Notes: generated by a model not told the origin, from the letters alone. A stretch of DNA of 32,553 bases from an uncultured Gemmatimonadota bacterium (GCA_946478895.1 CAMLDY010000020.1:1-32553); one strand, 5' to 3'; counted from the stretch's first letter, positions 19,478 through 27,736 are shown. Made by a program: numbers and translations.

Positions 19478-21175
19478 ATGGCAGCTGATACCTCGTACGA
19501 TGCGATCGTCATCGGATCCGGAATTTCCGGTGGCTGGGCAGCGAAGGAATTGTGTGAGAAGGGCCTGAAGACTCTCGTCCTCGAGCGTGGGCGCAACGTC
19601 GTCCACATCAAGGACTATCCGACGATGAACCTGGCGCCGTGGGAGCTACCGCACCGCGGCGCCTTGTCGCGCCAGGTCCTCAAGGAGAACCCGCTGATCA
19701 GCAAAGCCGCGGGCTACGGCGAAGACACGATGCATTTCTTCGTCAAGGATCGCGACCACCCGTACGTCCAGGCGAAACCGTTCGACTGGATTCGCGGCTA
19801 CCAGGTTGGCGGCAAGTCGATCATCTGGGGCCGAGCATGCCAGAGGTGGAGCAAGCACGAGTTCGTCGCGCCGGAAAAGCTCGGCTACGGAATGAACTGG
19901 CCAATTACCTACGACGACGTTGCGCCGTGGTATTCGCACGTCGAGAAGTTCATCGGGGTGTGCGGCAACGCGGATCATCTCGAGGCGATGCCGGACGGAG
20001 AGTTCTTGCCTCCGTTTGATTTCAACTGCGCGGAAAAGCATCTGCGCGACAGCTTGCTGGCGAAGTACGGGAATCGATATGTGGTGCAGGGGCGGTGGGC
20101 GCATCTGTCCCAGCCCAGGGAAATCCATCTACAGCAGGGGCGTGGAACCTGTCAGGCGCGGAATCTCTGCATGCGGGGCTGCCCGTTCGGCGGCTATTTC
20201 AGCTCCAACGCATCGACGATCCCGTGGGCGGCGAAGACGGGAAACCTGACGGTGCGCCCCGATTCGGTGGTGCACTCGATCATATACGATGATGCGAAGG
20301 GCAAGGCGACGGGAGTGCGGGTGATCGATGCGCACACCCACGCCGTAACGGAGTATCGGTCGCGGATCGTGTTCGTGAACGCGTCGGCGCTGAACACCAA
20401 CCTGATTCTTCTCAACTCGACGTCGAGCCGGTTTCCGCACGGACTCGGCAACGACAGCGGACTGCTGGGCAAGTACATTTGCCACCACAACTACCGGACT
20501 GGCGCGAGCGGCAGGCTCGACGGCTTCGAGGACAAGTACTTCTACGGCAAGAATCCGACGGAGTGCATCCTCGTCAACTTCAGGAATCTCGGGAAGCAGG
20601 ATGCGGATGCGGATTTCGTCGGCGGGTACACGACCTTCACGGGCGGATATCGCGAGCGTGGTGAGCCGACCCAGGTGGAGCGCGTCGGCGGCGTGTACAA
20701 GGAATCATTGACGAAGCCGGGTCCGTGGGGAGTTTACATGTACATGCAGGGCGAGACGATTCCGCGCGAGACGAACACCGTGAGCCTGCATCCGACGCAA
20801 AGGGATCAGTGGGGCATTCCGCTGCTGGTGACATCTGTCGGCTACGATGACAACTCGGAGCGAATGATTCGCGACTGGCTAAAGCAGGCGAACGACATGC
20901 TGACCGCAGCGGGCTGCAAGAACATCGAGTCGCACGACAATCATCAGGCGCCGGGGTTGGACATCCACGAGATGGGCGGCGCGCGGATGGGGAACGACCC
21001 GAAGACGTCGATGCTCAACAAATGGAATCAGGTTCATGCGTGTCCGAACGTGTTCGTTACCGACGGCGCGTGCATGACTTCGACCGGCAATCAGAGCCCT
21101 TCGATTCTGTACATGACGCTCACTGCTCGAGCGGTGGATCATGCGACACAGGAAATGTCGAGACAGAACCTGTGA
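19478..21175 (+). CDS. GMC oxidoreductase, FAD/3Fe-4S dehydrogenase subunit (copy 2)
   Basis: The 565-residue product is a paralogue of copy 1, sharing the YDAIVIGSGISGGWAAKEL start and most motifs. The 3Fe-4S ligand motif C225-x5-C231-x3-C235 is intact. The catalytic histidine is H497 (DIHEMGGARMG), but the residue at the position of N535 in copy 1 is S540 (NQSPS), so the classic His-Asn pair is lost. No signal peptide; export with its small subunit is expected. No cytochrome c gene is nearby to accept electrons. Substrate unknown, but sugar or glycoside oxidation, as in glucoside 3-dehydrogenases, is plausible. Confidence 0.93.
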   Translation: MAADTSYDAIVIGSGISGGWAAKELCEKGLKTLVLERGRNVVHIKDYPTMNLAPWELPHRGALSRQVLKENPLISKAAGYGEDTMHFFVKDRDHPYVQAKPFDWIRGYQVGGKSIIWGRACQRWSKHEFVAPEKLGYGMNWPITYDDVAPWYSHVEKFIGVCGNADHLEAMPDGEFLPPFDFNCAEKHLRDSLLAKYGNRYVVQGRWAHLSQPREIHLQQGRGTCQARNLCMRGCPFGGYFSSNASTIPWAAKTGNLTVRPDSVVHSIIYDDAKGKATGVRVIDAHTHAVTEYRSRIVFVNASALNTNLILLNSTSSRFPHGLGNDSGLLGKYICHHNYRTGASGRLDGFEDKYFYGKNPTECILVNFRNLGKQDADADFVGGYTTFTGGYRERGEPTQVERVGGVYKESLTKPGPWGVYMYMQGETIPRETNTVSLHPTQRDQWGIPLLVTSVGYDDNSERMIRDWLKQANDMLTAAGCKNIESHDNHQAPGLDIHEMGGARMGNDPKTSMLNKWNQVHACPNVFVTDGACMTSTGNQSPSILYMTLTARAVDHATQEMSRQNL

Positions 21176-21720
21176 CGAGGCCGATGAACCGCAGGGAGGC
21201 GATGAAGACGGCGAGCGCCTTGGTCGCCGGCGTACTCGTAACGACCAACGGGTTTCTGATCGCCTGCGCGCGCGACACCAACCAGGCGGCGGGTAAGGTT
21301 TTGAGCGTGGACGATCAATCGCTGATCGAGGAGATCGCCGACACTTTGCTGCCGACGACGCCGAACTCTCCGGGTGCGAAGGCGGCGGGCGCTGGTGCGG
21401 CGATCAATCTCTTGCTCACCGACTGTTACGAGCCGGCAGACCAGGAGCGCGTGGTTGACGGACTAAAGCAATTCAGAGATGCCGTCGGCGATCACTTCGC
21501 GTCGATGTCGCAGGTGAATCGAGAGAACTGGCTCCGTCGCATCGACGCGGAGGCGAAGTCGGCCGGGGACAAGCATTACTTCAACCTGATTCGCGAGCTG
21601 GCGCTGCAGGCCTACTTCTCGTCGGAGATCGGAATGACGAAGGCGCTCCGCTACGTGATGACGCCGGGCAAGTGGGTCGGCTGCGTGCCGCTGCAGCCGG
21701 GCCAGCCGGCGTGGGCATGA
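21172..21720 (+). CDS. Gluconate 2-dehydrogenase subunit 3-like Tat lipoprotein (copy 2)
   Basis: The 182-residue product starts at a GTG overlapping the upstream stop (GTGA); ATG at 21184 follows GAGG by three bases and is the alternative. N-R7-R8-E-A-M starts a Tat-type signal, and LIAC with C32 is the lipobox. The mature part repeats the family motif, SLIEEIADTLLPTTPNSPGAKAAGAGAAI, and ends in a Trp/Pro-rich tail. It would carry GMC copy 2 across the membrane and help pass electrons to the respiratory chain. Confidence 0.9.
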   Translation: MTRPMNRREAMKTASALVAGVLVTTNGFLIACARDTNQAAGKVLSVDDQSLIEEIADTLLPTTPNSPGAKAAGAGAAINLLLTDCYEPADQERVVDGLKQFRDAVGDHFASMSQVNRENWLRRIDAEAKSAGDKHYFNLIRELALQAYFSSEIGMTKALRYVMTPGKWVGCVPLQPGQPAWA

Positions 21721-21730
21721 GGGGTGAAGG

Positions 21731-21964
21731 ATGAGTGAGTACTGGCAATCGAAACTGGTAAAAACCGGGACTATTCTTCTGGTCGTCGGGACGGGACCGC
21801 TGCTTTTCATCATCATCGCCGCGGCCATTGGACTGTGGCCCGATCCGAATCCGAATCCTGTTGGACCCGGACTGCTGGCAGCGCTTACTTTCTGGCCGGC
21901 GGTGATCTGCCTGGTGATCGGGATCATGCGCGTGCGGCACGCGCGGAAGTCGGCCGTCGAGTAA
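21731..21964 (+). CDS. Small two-helix membrane protein
   Basis: The 77-residue protein has two hydrophobic segments, about 12-34 and 46-66, with a Pro/Asn-rich turn between them (PDPNPNPVGPG). The start ATG follows GAAGG. It has a basic C-terminal tail (RVRHARKSAVE), which by the positive-inside rule faces the cytoplasm. I do not recognise the family. It starts 10 bases after the small subunit stop and likely shares its transcript. Confidence 0.75.
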   Translation: MSEYWQSKLVKTGTILLVVGTGPLLFIIIAAAIGLWPDPNPNPVGPGLLAALTFWPAVICLVIGIMRVRHARKSAVE

Positions 21965-21991
21965 TCGTCAAACCATCGATTGAACAAGACA

Positions 21992-23101
21992 ATGGCGTCT
22001 AAAGTAGGAATCGGAATCGTGGGGTCCCGCTTCCAGGCCGATTGCATCGCTGCATCCGTGAAGGCCATGCCGGAGGAGATGGAGGTCGTCGCGGTCGCGT
22101 CGCCCACCAAAGGCAACGCCGAAGCGTTCGCAAAGCGCCACGGAATTCCAAAGTTCTACACGGACTACCGCGAGATGCTGCGCGAGCCGGCAGTAAAGCT
22201 CGTTTCGATTACCGCGCCCAACAAACTCCACGCGCAGATCACCATCGACGCCGCGAAAGCCGGCAAGCACGTGGTCTGCGAGAAGCCGCTCTGCATTACC
22301 CTCGAGGAAGCGGACGCCATGATCGAGGCGTGCAGCAAGGCAGGGGTGCTGCTGCTCTACGCCGAGGAGCTTTTCTTCGCGCCGAAATACGTGAAGGCCA
22401 AGCAGATGGCCGACGAAGGCGCGTTCGGCAAAGTGCATCTGGTGAAGCAGGGCGAGAAGCATTCGGGACCACACTCCGACTGGTTCTGGGATGTCGATCA
22501 ATCGGGCGGTGGGGCCCTGATGGATCTCGGCTGCCACGGCATCGCGTTCTGCTGGTGGTTCCTCGGCAAGCAGAAGGTGAAGAGCGTGTACTCCCAGCTT
22601 TCCACCCAGCACAACTCGAAGCGCACTAAAGGCGATGACGAAGCGATCACCATCATCGAGTTCGCGGATGGCGCGATCGGAATGGTGGAAAGCAGCTGGA
22701 ACCGGCCCGGCGGGATGGACGACAGCATCGAAGTATTCGGTGACAAGGGACAGACCTACGCCGATATGCTGATGGGAAACGCGCTGCCGACCTACTCCGA
22801 AGTCGGGTTCGGATACGCTGTGGAGAAGGCTGCATCGACCAGGGGTTGGACCTATCCCGTTTTCGAGGAGCACTGGAACTACGGATTTCCGCAGGAGATG
22901 CGACATTTCGCGCGGTGCGTGCGCGGCAAGGAAGCGCCGATCTCCGACGGTGAGACGGGACGAGTGGTGCAGGAAGTTCTGTACGCCGCCTACGCCTCGG
23001 CAGGACTGGGGCAGAAGATCACGCTGCCGTTCCGGCCCAAGGGAATCGCCAAGCCGATAGATCTCTGGAAGAAGCCGGAGCTGGCTCGAGCAGCGCTCTG
23101 A
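21992..23101 (+). CDS. Gfo/Idh/MocA-family NAD(P)-dependent oxidoreductase
   Basis: The product, about 369 residues, has the Rossmann start VGIGIVGSRFQADCIA, the EKPLCITLEEAD motif with the family lysine, and the D-x-G-x-H catalytic motif in GGGALMDLGCHGIAF. These enzymes oxidise or reduce sugar hydroxyl groups with NAD(P). It is complete for the family and cytoplasmic. ATG 21992 was chosen for the match to the Rossmann start; TTG 21980 is an alternative. Its stop overlaps the next start (TGATG). Next to the GMC cassette it could reduce a 3-keto-sugar product, but substrate is inference. Confidence 0.94.
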   Translation: MASKVGIGIVGSRFQADCIAASVKAMPEEMEVVAVASPTKGNAEAFAKRHGIPKFYTDYREMLREPAVKLVSITAPNKLHAQITIDAAKAGKHVVCEKPLCITLEEADAMIEACSKAGVLLLYAEELFFAPKYVKAKQMADEGAFGKVHLVKQGEKHSGPHSDWFWDVDQSGGGALMDLGCHGIAFCWWFLGKQKVKSVYSQLSTQHNSKRTKGDDEAITIIEFADGAIGMVESSWNRPGGMDDSIEVFGDKGQTYADMLMGNALPTYSEVGFGYAVEKAASTRGWTYPVFEEHWNYGFPQEMRHFARCVRGKEAPISDGETGRVVQEVLYAAYASAGLGQKITLPFRPKGIAKPIDLWKKPELARAAL

Positions 23102-24003
23102 TGCGCGTCGCGGGCGCGATCGACATCGGTGGCACGAGCACCAAGATCGGAATAGTCGCCGCGGATGGCAGCAGCATCATGCGCGATCGCGTCCCGACCA
23201 GTCTTGGCGGCGATCCGAATGCATTGGTCGAGGCAATTCGAACCGCGCTCGTGCCGATGATCGAGAAGGCGACGGGTCTTGGCCACCACATCGAGGGGAT
23301 CGGCGTTTCCGTCGCCGGGTTTCTGACGCCCGATCATTCGGCGATGGTTCACAACCCGAATCTGCCGAGGCTGCGTGATTTTCCATTGCGTCGCGCGCTG
23401 ACCGAAAGTCTTGGTATGGAGTGCCGTCTCGAGGTGGATTCCAACGCATCGACGATCGCCGAGTATCAGCACGGTGCCGGTCGCGGTGCGCTGCGATTGC
23501 TCGGTATCGTGATCGGAACGGGAGTTGGCGGTGGCGTGATAATCGACGGGCGACTGCTGCGATTCACGGGCGAATGTTCGGGCGACATCGGTCACGTGAT
23601 CGTCGATCCGAACGGGCGGCTGTGCACCTGCGGTGCGCGGGGTTGTCTCGAGGCGATGGTGAATACCACTGCTTTGATGGACCTGGCCGGCGGAGCGCCG
23701 GTGCGGAAGACCGTGACCGCCGCCCGGGAAGGCGACGCTGCGGCACGGAAGCTTCTCGCGCAGGTCGGAGAGTGGGTCGGACTGGGGCTGGCGTCTCTGT
23801 CGCCAATTTTTTCCCCCGATCGGATCGTGGTTGGCGGCGGGATCGCCGCGGCGGGTGACGCGCTGCTGGATCCGACGCGCGAGAGCTACCGGAAGTACGC
23901 GCGTCCGGAATTCGCCGAACACACGGAGGTCATCGGCTCTCCGTTTGATGGTTGGGAAGGTCTGGTCGGAGCCGCGAGTCTTTTTCTGGATCCGGTGCCA
24001 TAG
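23101..24003 (+). CDS. ROK-family sugar kinase
   Basis: ROK proteins phosphorylate sugars such as glucose, or act as regulators. The 300-residue product has the DIGGTSTK phosphate motif, a VDSNAS segment with the catalytic aspartate, and the zinc site H165, C175, C177 and C182 (CTCGARGC). No helix-turn-helix domain precedes the kinase part, so an enzyme is likely rather than a repressor. The ExGH motif reads D162-x-G-H, a conservative change. Start and stop overlap both neighbours by one to a few bases. Cytoplasmic. Confidence 0.92.
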   Translation: MRVAGAIDIGGTSTKIGIVAADGSSIMRDRVPTSLGGDPNALVEAIRTALVPMIEKATGLGHHIEGIGVSVAGFLTPDHSAMVHNPNLPRLRDFPLRRALTESLGMECRLEVDSNASTIAEYQHGAGRGALRLLGIVIGTGVGGGVIIDGRLLRFTGECSGDIGHVIVDPNGRLCTCGARGCLEAMVNTTALMDLAGGAPVRKTVTAAREGDAAARKLLAQVGEWVGLGLASLSPIFSPDRIVVGGGIAAAGDALLDPTRESYRKYARPEFAEHTEVIGSPFDGWEGLVGAASLFLDPVP

Positions 24004-24788
24004 TGGCGGCACCAATTCGAGTGCTCCTGACGCCGGAAGCGATTGGGTACGATGTCGCGCGGCAAATAATCCATCGCATCGATGTGGCGCGAGAATCGGG
24101 GCGACGATTTCTGCTCGGTTGTCCCACCGGCCGCACCCCCCGGCCGATCTACCACGCGGCCGCTGAGCAGTTGAACGCGAGTCGGTCCGACCTGAGTCAC
24201 GTCGTACTGGTGATGATGGACGAGTACGTCATTCCAGCGGGCGATGGCTTTCGTTACGCCGACGCGCGCAATCCGTGGACGTGTCACCATTTCGCGCGCA
24301 CCGAGATTATCGAACCGTGGAATCGCGCGCTTGCCGGGGTCGGCGGGTTGAACGCGAGCTCGGTGTGGTTTCCAGATCCTGGCGATCCCGCGGCTTACGA
24401 CGGGAAGATCGACGCCGCTGGCGGAATCGATTTCTTCATCCTCGCGTCGGGCGCGAGCGATGGTCACGTCGCATTCAATCCACCGGGCAGCTCCCGCGAC
24501 AGCAGGACCCGCATCATCCCGCTGTCGGAAGAGACGCGACAGGACAATCTGAGGACGTTTCCGGCGTTCGAGTCTATCGACGCCGTCCCGCGTCACGGGG
24601 TGAGCGTCGGCATTGCCACCATCGCGGCGGCCAGGGAGTGCGTGATGGTCGCCTGGGGAAGTGGCAAGCGCACGACGGTCGATCGGATGCGGGGTGCAAC
24701 TCGTTACGACTCGAGCTGGCCGGCCACGATAATTCACGATTGCCGAGCGGGCGAGATCGTTTGCGACAACGCCGCCGCCGGTATCTGA
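24003..24788 (+). CDS. NagB-fold sugar-phosphate isomerase/deaminase-like protein
   Basis: The GTG at 24003 overlaps the ROK stop (TAGTG) and gives 261 residues. It has the NagB-family GCPTGRTPRPIY phosphate loop, M-D73-E74-Y, and the D153-G-H155-V-A-F-N motif. In E. coli NagB the next residue is the catalytic E148; here it is P160, so the deaminase proton relay is broken. The family also includes 6-phosphogluconolactonases. Substrate is therefore unknown and glucosamine-6-phosphate deamination is doubtful. The ROK kinase next to it could supply its phosphorylated substrate. Cytoplasmic. Confidence 0.87.
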   Translation: MAAPIRVLLTPEAIGYDVARQIIHRIDVARESGRRFLLGCPTGRTPRPIYHAAAEQLNASRSDLSHVVLVMMDEYVIPAGDGFRYADARNPWTCHHFARTEIIEPWNRALAGVGGLNASSVWFPDPGDPAAYDGKIDAAGGIDFFILASGASDGHVAFNPPGSSRDSRTRIIPLSEETRQDNLRTFPAFESIDAVPRHGVSVGIATIAAARECVMVAWGSGKRTTVDRMRGATRYDSSWPATIIHDCRAGEIVCDNAAAGI

Positions 24789-24874
24789 CTGAACCCGCTG
24801 GCCCATCTGTCGGGAACCTGTCACGGCCGGCGTGAAGTAGCATCGCCGGGCCGGGTCAGGCATGTTACAGCAGC

Positions 24875-25318
24875 ATGCGCTTTTCACTCCGGCAACTGGT
24901 ACTCGCGTTAGTCCTGTTTGGAATAATCGGTCTCGAGATCGAGCTCGCTTTTCTCAGGCACGCCGATTCACTCGCCAAATGGATTCCACACATCAGTCTG
25001 CTAATCGGGCTCGTCGTCACCCTGGCGGTTTATCTGAGTCCGCGGAAGCCGGTGCTGCGGTCCTTTCAGACGATCATGGTGCTCTATCTGCTGATAGGCG
25101 CGCTCGGAGTCTACTTCCACCTTCGGGGCAACGTTGAGTTCGCGGTGGAGAGGGATCCGTCTCTGAGCGGGCTCAAGCTCTTGTGGAAAGCGCTGCGCGG
25201 CGCGACTCCTGCGCTGGCCCCAGGCGCGCTCGCGCAGCTCGGATTGCTTGGATTGCTCTACACTTACGGACATCCGTCGCTTGCTGCCAACGCCGCTGAG
25301 CGCAGGGACGTAGACTAG
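24875..25318 (+). CDS. Hydrophobic membrane protein of unknown function
   Basis: The 147-residue protein has hydrophobic segments at about 5-27, 39-57, 65-85 and 112-130, so four membrane helices are likely. The loop at about 86-110 is charged and probably periplasmic or cytoplasmic. No family motif is recognised. ATG at 24875 has no good ribosome site. It lies 86 bases after the NagB-like gene and may be a separate unit. Confidence 0.75.
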   Translation: MRFSLRQLVLALVLFGIIGLEIELAFLRHADSLAKWIPHISLLIGLVVTLAVYLSPRKPVLRSFQTIMVLYLLIGALGVYFHLRGNVEFAVERDPSLSGLKLLWKALRGATPALAPGALAQLGLLGLLYTYGHPSLAANAAERRDVD

Positions 25319-25368
25319 ATGAGCCAGGATTGTTGCGCGTCAACCAGTGCCCCCAACGGGAGAACCCC

Positions 25369-25764
25369 ATGATCCGCTTCACCCACCTCGTGTCCTTGTC
25401 AGCAGTCGTCGCGCTGGCAGCCTGCACCTCCAAGTCAGACAACGCCGCAGACACCACGGCAATGGCCGACACATCCGCAGGAGCGATGTCGTCGACGGCA
25501 GCGATGCCGGCGGACACCGGCGCGATGGCATCCACCACTGCCAGCACGACCGCGAGCAGCACCGGCGCAATCACCAAGATTGATTTGAACACCGCCACCG
25601 ATGCACAGATTCTCGCCATTCCCGGCATGGGCCCGCGGATGCTGCGCGAGTTCAAGGAGTATCGGCCCTACACCTCGATGGACCAGTTCCGCCGCGAGAT
25701 CGGGAAATACGTGGACAAGGCGGAACTGGCGCGGCTGGAGCAATACGTCTACATCAAGAAATAG
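25369..25764 (+). CDS. Lipoprotein with a ComEA-type helix-hairpin-helix domain
   Basis: The 131-residue protein starts with a signal ending in LAAC, then a low-complexity stretch rich in Ala, Thr, Ser and Met (about 22-65). The C-terminal domain (about 68-130) holds the LNTATDAQILAIPGMGPRML motif of the ComEA helix-hairpin-helix, a fold that binds DNA non-specifically. Thus it would display a DNA-binding fold in the periplasm. Start ATG follows GGGAG. It is not near competence genes, so a role in DNA uptake is only a possibility; the fold is sometimes used for other contacts. Confidence 0.88.
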   Translation: MIRFTHLVSLSAVVALAACTSKSDNAADTTAMADTSAGAMSSTAAMPADTGAMASTTASTTASSTGAITKIDLNTATDAQILAIPGMGPRMLREFKEYRPYTSMDQFRREIGKYVDKAELARLEQYVYIKK

Positions 25765-25772
25765 CAAGCGCG

Positions 25773-25800
25773 GCCGGCTGCCGGTCGAGCGGCAGCCGGC
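25773..25800. terminator. Strong stem-loop after the HhH lipoprotein gene
   Basis: An 11-base-pair GC-rich stem (GCCGGCTGCCG with CGGCAGCCGGC) has a six-base loop and starts nine bases past the stop. It lacks a T-run, so it may stabilise the message or assist rho-type termination rather than act as a classic terminator. Confidence 0.5.
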
Positions 25801-25829
25801 GCACGATCACCGTCTGAGGATTCACAAGC

Positions 25830-26096
25830 ATGTGTCGGAACATCAAGACGCTCGCCAACTTCGAGCCGCCCGCAACCGATGACGAGATCCGCGCGTCCGC
25901 GCTGCAATTCGTGCGCAAGCTGAGCGGAACGACGAAGCCGTCGCGCGCCAACGAAGCGGCATTCAACCAGGCTGTCGACGAAGTCTCAGCCGCGGCGCAC
26001 CGGTTGATTCATTCGCTTCAGATCAACGCGCCGCCACGGAATCGCGAAGTGGAGATGAAGAAGGCTCGAGAGAGGTCTCTCAAGCGATTTGCCTGA
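25830..26096 (+). CDS. DUF2277 protein
   Basis: The 88-residue protein matches the DUF2277 family, whose start MCRNIKTLANFEPPATDDEI is nearly invariant. The rest is a helical domain ending in basic residues, with the conserved FVRKLSG and AVDEV segments. It is cytoplasmic and has no known function. The N-terminal cysteine and arginine are the most conserved features. It is a complete member. Confidence 0.92.
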   Translation: MCRNIKTLANFEPPATDDEIRASALQFVRKLSGTTKPSRANEAAFNQAVDEVSAAAHRLIHSLQINAPPRNREVEMKKARERSLKRFA

Positions 26097-26117
26097 GCAG
26101 TCGGGCCCGGCTCGCTG

Positions 26118-26612
26118 CTACATGCCGGGCATCTGCTCGTCGGCAGTCGGGCCGTAGATCGAGGGTACCGGCACATCGACGAGCCGGAGATAGACGGTCA
26201 GCTGGCCACGGTGGTGGATCAGATGATTGATGTGCTGGCGGACGACCACGACGCGCGGCAAGGTGAAATAGACCTGCTCGCCGTTCCTGAGGGACCATTG
26301 CACCTGCAAGTCGGCATCGGTTGCTGACGCGAGGACATTACGCGCTTCCTTGACGTGCTTGTCGAACGCCTTGATCAGGGTTTCAGTGTTTTCATAGCTG
26401 TAGCCCGGGTACTCAGCGAGGTTCAAGGACGTTTGGCTCACGGCGTTGGTGATCCAGCCCGGCATGTTCGCCACGAGCTGAGCGAGGTGGCCCATGGAGA
26501 ATGATTTGGGATGCGGCTTCCATTTTCCTTTTTCGGTCGGGACCCGCTCGATGACCCGCCGGGTGGTGGCCATCTCCATGTCGAACTCGGGAAGAAACAT
26601 GTCCGCTATCAT
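26118..26612 (-). CDS. DinB-family four-helix protein
   Basis: ATG at 26612 follows GGAGG closely and gives 164 residues; upstream frame is not supported. The DinB fold is a four-helix bundle with a metal site; the histidines in MGHLAQLV and in RQHINHLIHHRGQL fit the usual triad. Members include thiol-S-transferases and uncharacterised stress proteins. The C terminus is proline-rich with DEQMPGM. No signal peptide, so cytoplasmic. It diverges from the NTF2-like gene at 26749. Confidence 0.9.
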   Translation of the reverse strand: MIADMFLPEFDMEMATTRRVIERVPTEKGKWKPHPKSFSMGHLAQLVANMPGWITNAVSQTSLNLAEYPGYSYENTETLIKAFDKHVKEARNVLASATDADLQVQWSLRNGEQVYFTLPRVVVVRQHINHLIHHRGQLTVYLRLVDVPVPSIYGPTADEQMPGM

Positions 26613-26748
26613 CGGTCCTCCGCGGTGAGGTCCGATAAAATGGGCGTGGAAAGGACGCGGCGACAGGCGTCGATAGAGAGCGCCGGTCCAAGCCTTGATG
26701 CGATTCGCGTTTGCACCAATGTTTTTCAGACATCGACGGGGAAAGCAC

Positions 26749-27174
26749 ATGCCTGAAGGGCCAATCGAAGGGACGCTACAGGATCTGGAGAAGCAGTACT
26801 GGCAGGCGATCAAGGATCGCGACGTCCAGGCCGCGATGCGACTGACCGACGATCCGTGCATCGTGACCGGCGCGCAGGGAGTGGCGCGCATCACCCACCA
26901 GGCATTCGCGGGAATGCTGCAGGCCGGCGGCTGGACACTCCACGAATTCACGCTGAGCGACATGCAGGTCCGGCTGCTCAGCGAAGACGTCGCGATCCTT
27001 GCCTACCGGGTAAAGGAGTCGCTGACTGTCGAAGGCAAGGCGATCATGCTCGACGCATCGGACTCGTCCACCTGGGTGAAGCGCGAAGGGCAATGGATGT
27101 GCGCGCTCCACACCGAAGCGTTGATGGGTGACCCGTTCGGCCGGGACAAGCAGCCGTCAGCGAGAAAGATCTAA
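26749..27174 (+). CDS. NTF2-like protein (DUF4440/SnoaL-type)
   Basis: ATG at 26749 gives 141 residues of a single NTF2-like domain. It has the helix LEKQYWQAIKDRDVQAAMRLTDDP, the strand VTGAQGV and the late SSTWVKREGQWMCALHTEA segment, typical of DUF4440. There is no signal peptide, unlike the paralogous gene at 7090. These domains bind small ligands or act as isomerases; no residue assigns a reaction. A purine-rich GGGGAAAG lies ahead of the start. Confidence 0.88.
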   Translation: MPEGPIEGTLQDLEKQYWQAIKDRDVQAAMRLTDDPCIVTGAQGVARITHQAFAGMLQAGGWTLHEFTLSDMQVRLLSEDVAILAYRVKESLTVEGKAIMLDASDSSTWVKREGQWMCALHTEALMGDPFGRDKQPSARKI

Positions 27175-27226
27175 GGCGGGCAACCTCGCGGCAGCGCATT
27201 GAACGAGCGCTGACAAAGGATCGCGG

Positions 27227-27736
27227 ATGATGATAGTGCGCCACTTGCTGGCAATCCTGCTACTGCCATTTGTCGTCGTATGGATAATTCCACGGTGGGC
27301 GCTCCTTGGCTGGTCGGGCTCCGACACCCAATGGATTGACGGAAGTCCCGCCACGACGATCGCGCACACGGTGGGTGCCCTCGTTTTCGTGGCGGGCTTC
27401 GCGCTCTTCGCATGGTGCGTCGCACTGTTTGCGCGCGTCGGAGAAGGCACCCTTGCACCGTGGGATCCGACCCGCCGACTCGTCGTCGTTGGCCCTTACC
27501 GCTACGTGCGAAACCCGATGATCACGGGCGTGCTCGCAATGCTGGTCGCTGAAAGCATCTACTTCGGCTCGCGCGTCCTTGCGATCTGGGCGGCCACGTT
27601 CTTCGTCATCAACACCGTTTACTTCGTGTTGCTGGAGGAGCCCGGCCTCGAGAGCAGATTCGGTGAGTCATACGCCGGTTACAGATCCGCAGTCGGGAGG
27701 TGGCTGCCCACCGGCAGGCCCTGGAAGAACGTTTGA
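27227..27736 (+). CDS. Isoprenylcysteine methyltransferase-like membrane protein
   Basis: The 169-residue protein has about four membrane helices and the ICMT/PEMT-family motif GPYRYVRNPMITGVL near the SAM site, followed by EEPGLESRFGESYAGYRSAVGRW. The family methylates lipids or thiols at the membrane, using S-adenosylmethionine. The ATG follows AAAGGA. In bacteria the substrate is rarely known. It is complete for the family. Confidence 0.88.
   Translation: MMIVRHLLAILLLPFVVVWIIPRWALLGWSGSDTQWIDGSPATTIAHTVGALVFVAGFALFAWCVALFARVGEGTLAPWDPTRRLVVVGPYRYVRNPMITGVLAMLVAESIYFGSRVLAIWAATFFVINTVYFVLLEEPGLESRFGESYAGYRSAVGRWLPTGRPWKNV

Noticed and set aside
17046..21720. Tandem GMC genes as a recent duplication or mobile unit
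   Set aside because: The copies differ widely in sequence and length and no repeats or transposase flank them, so the duplication is old.
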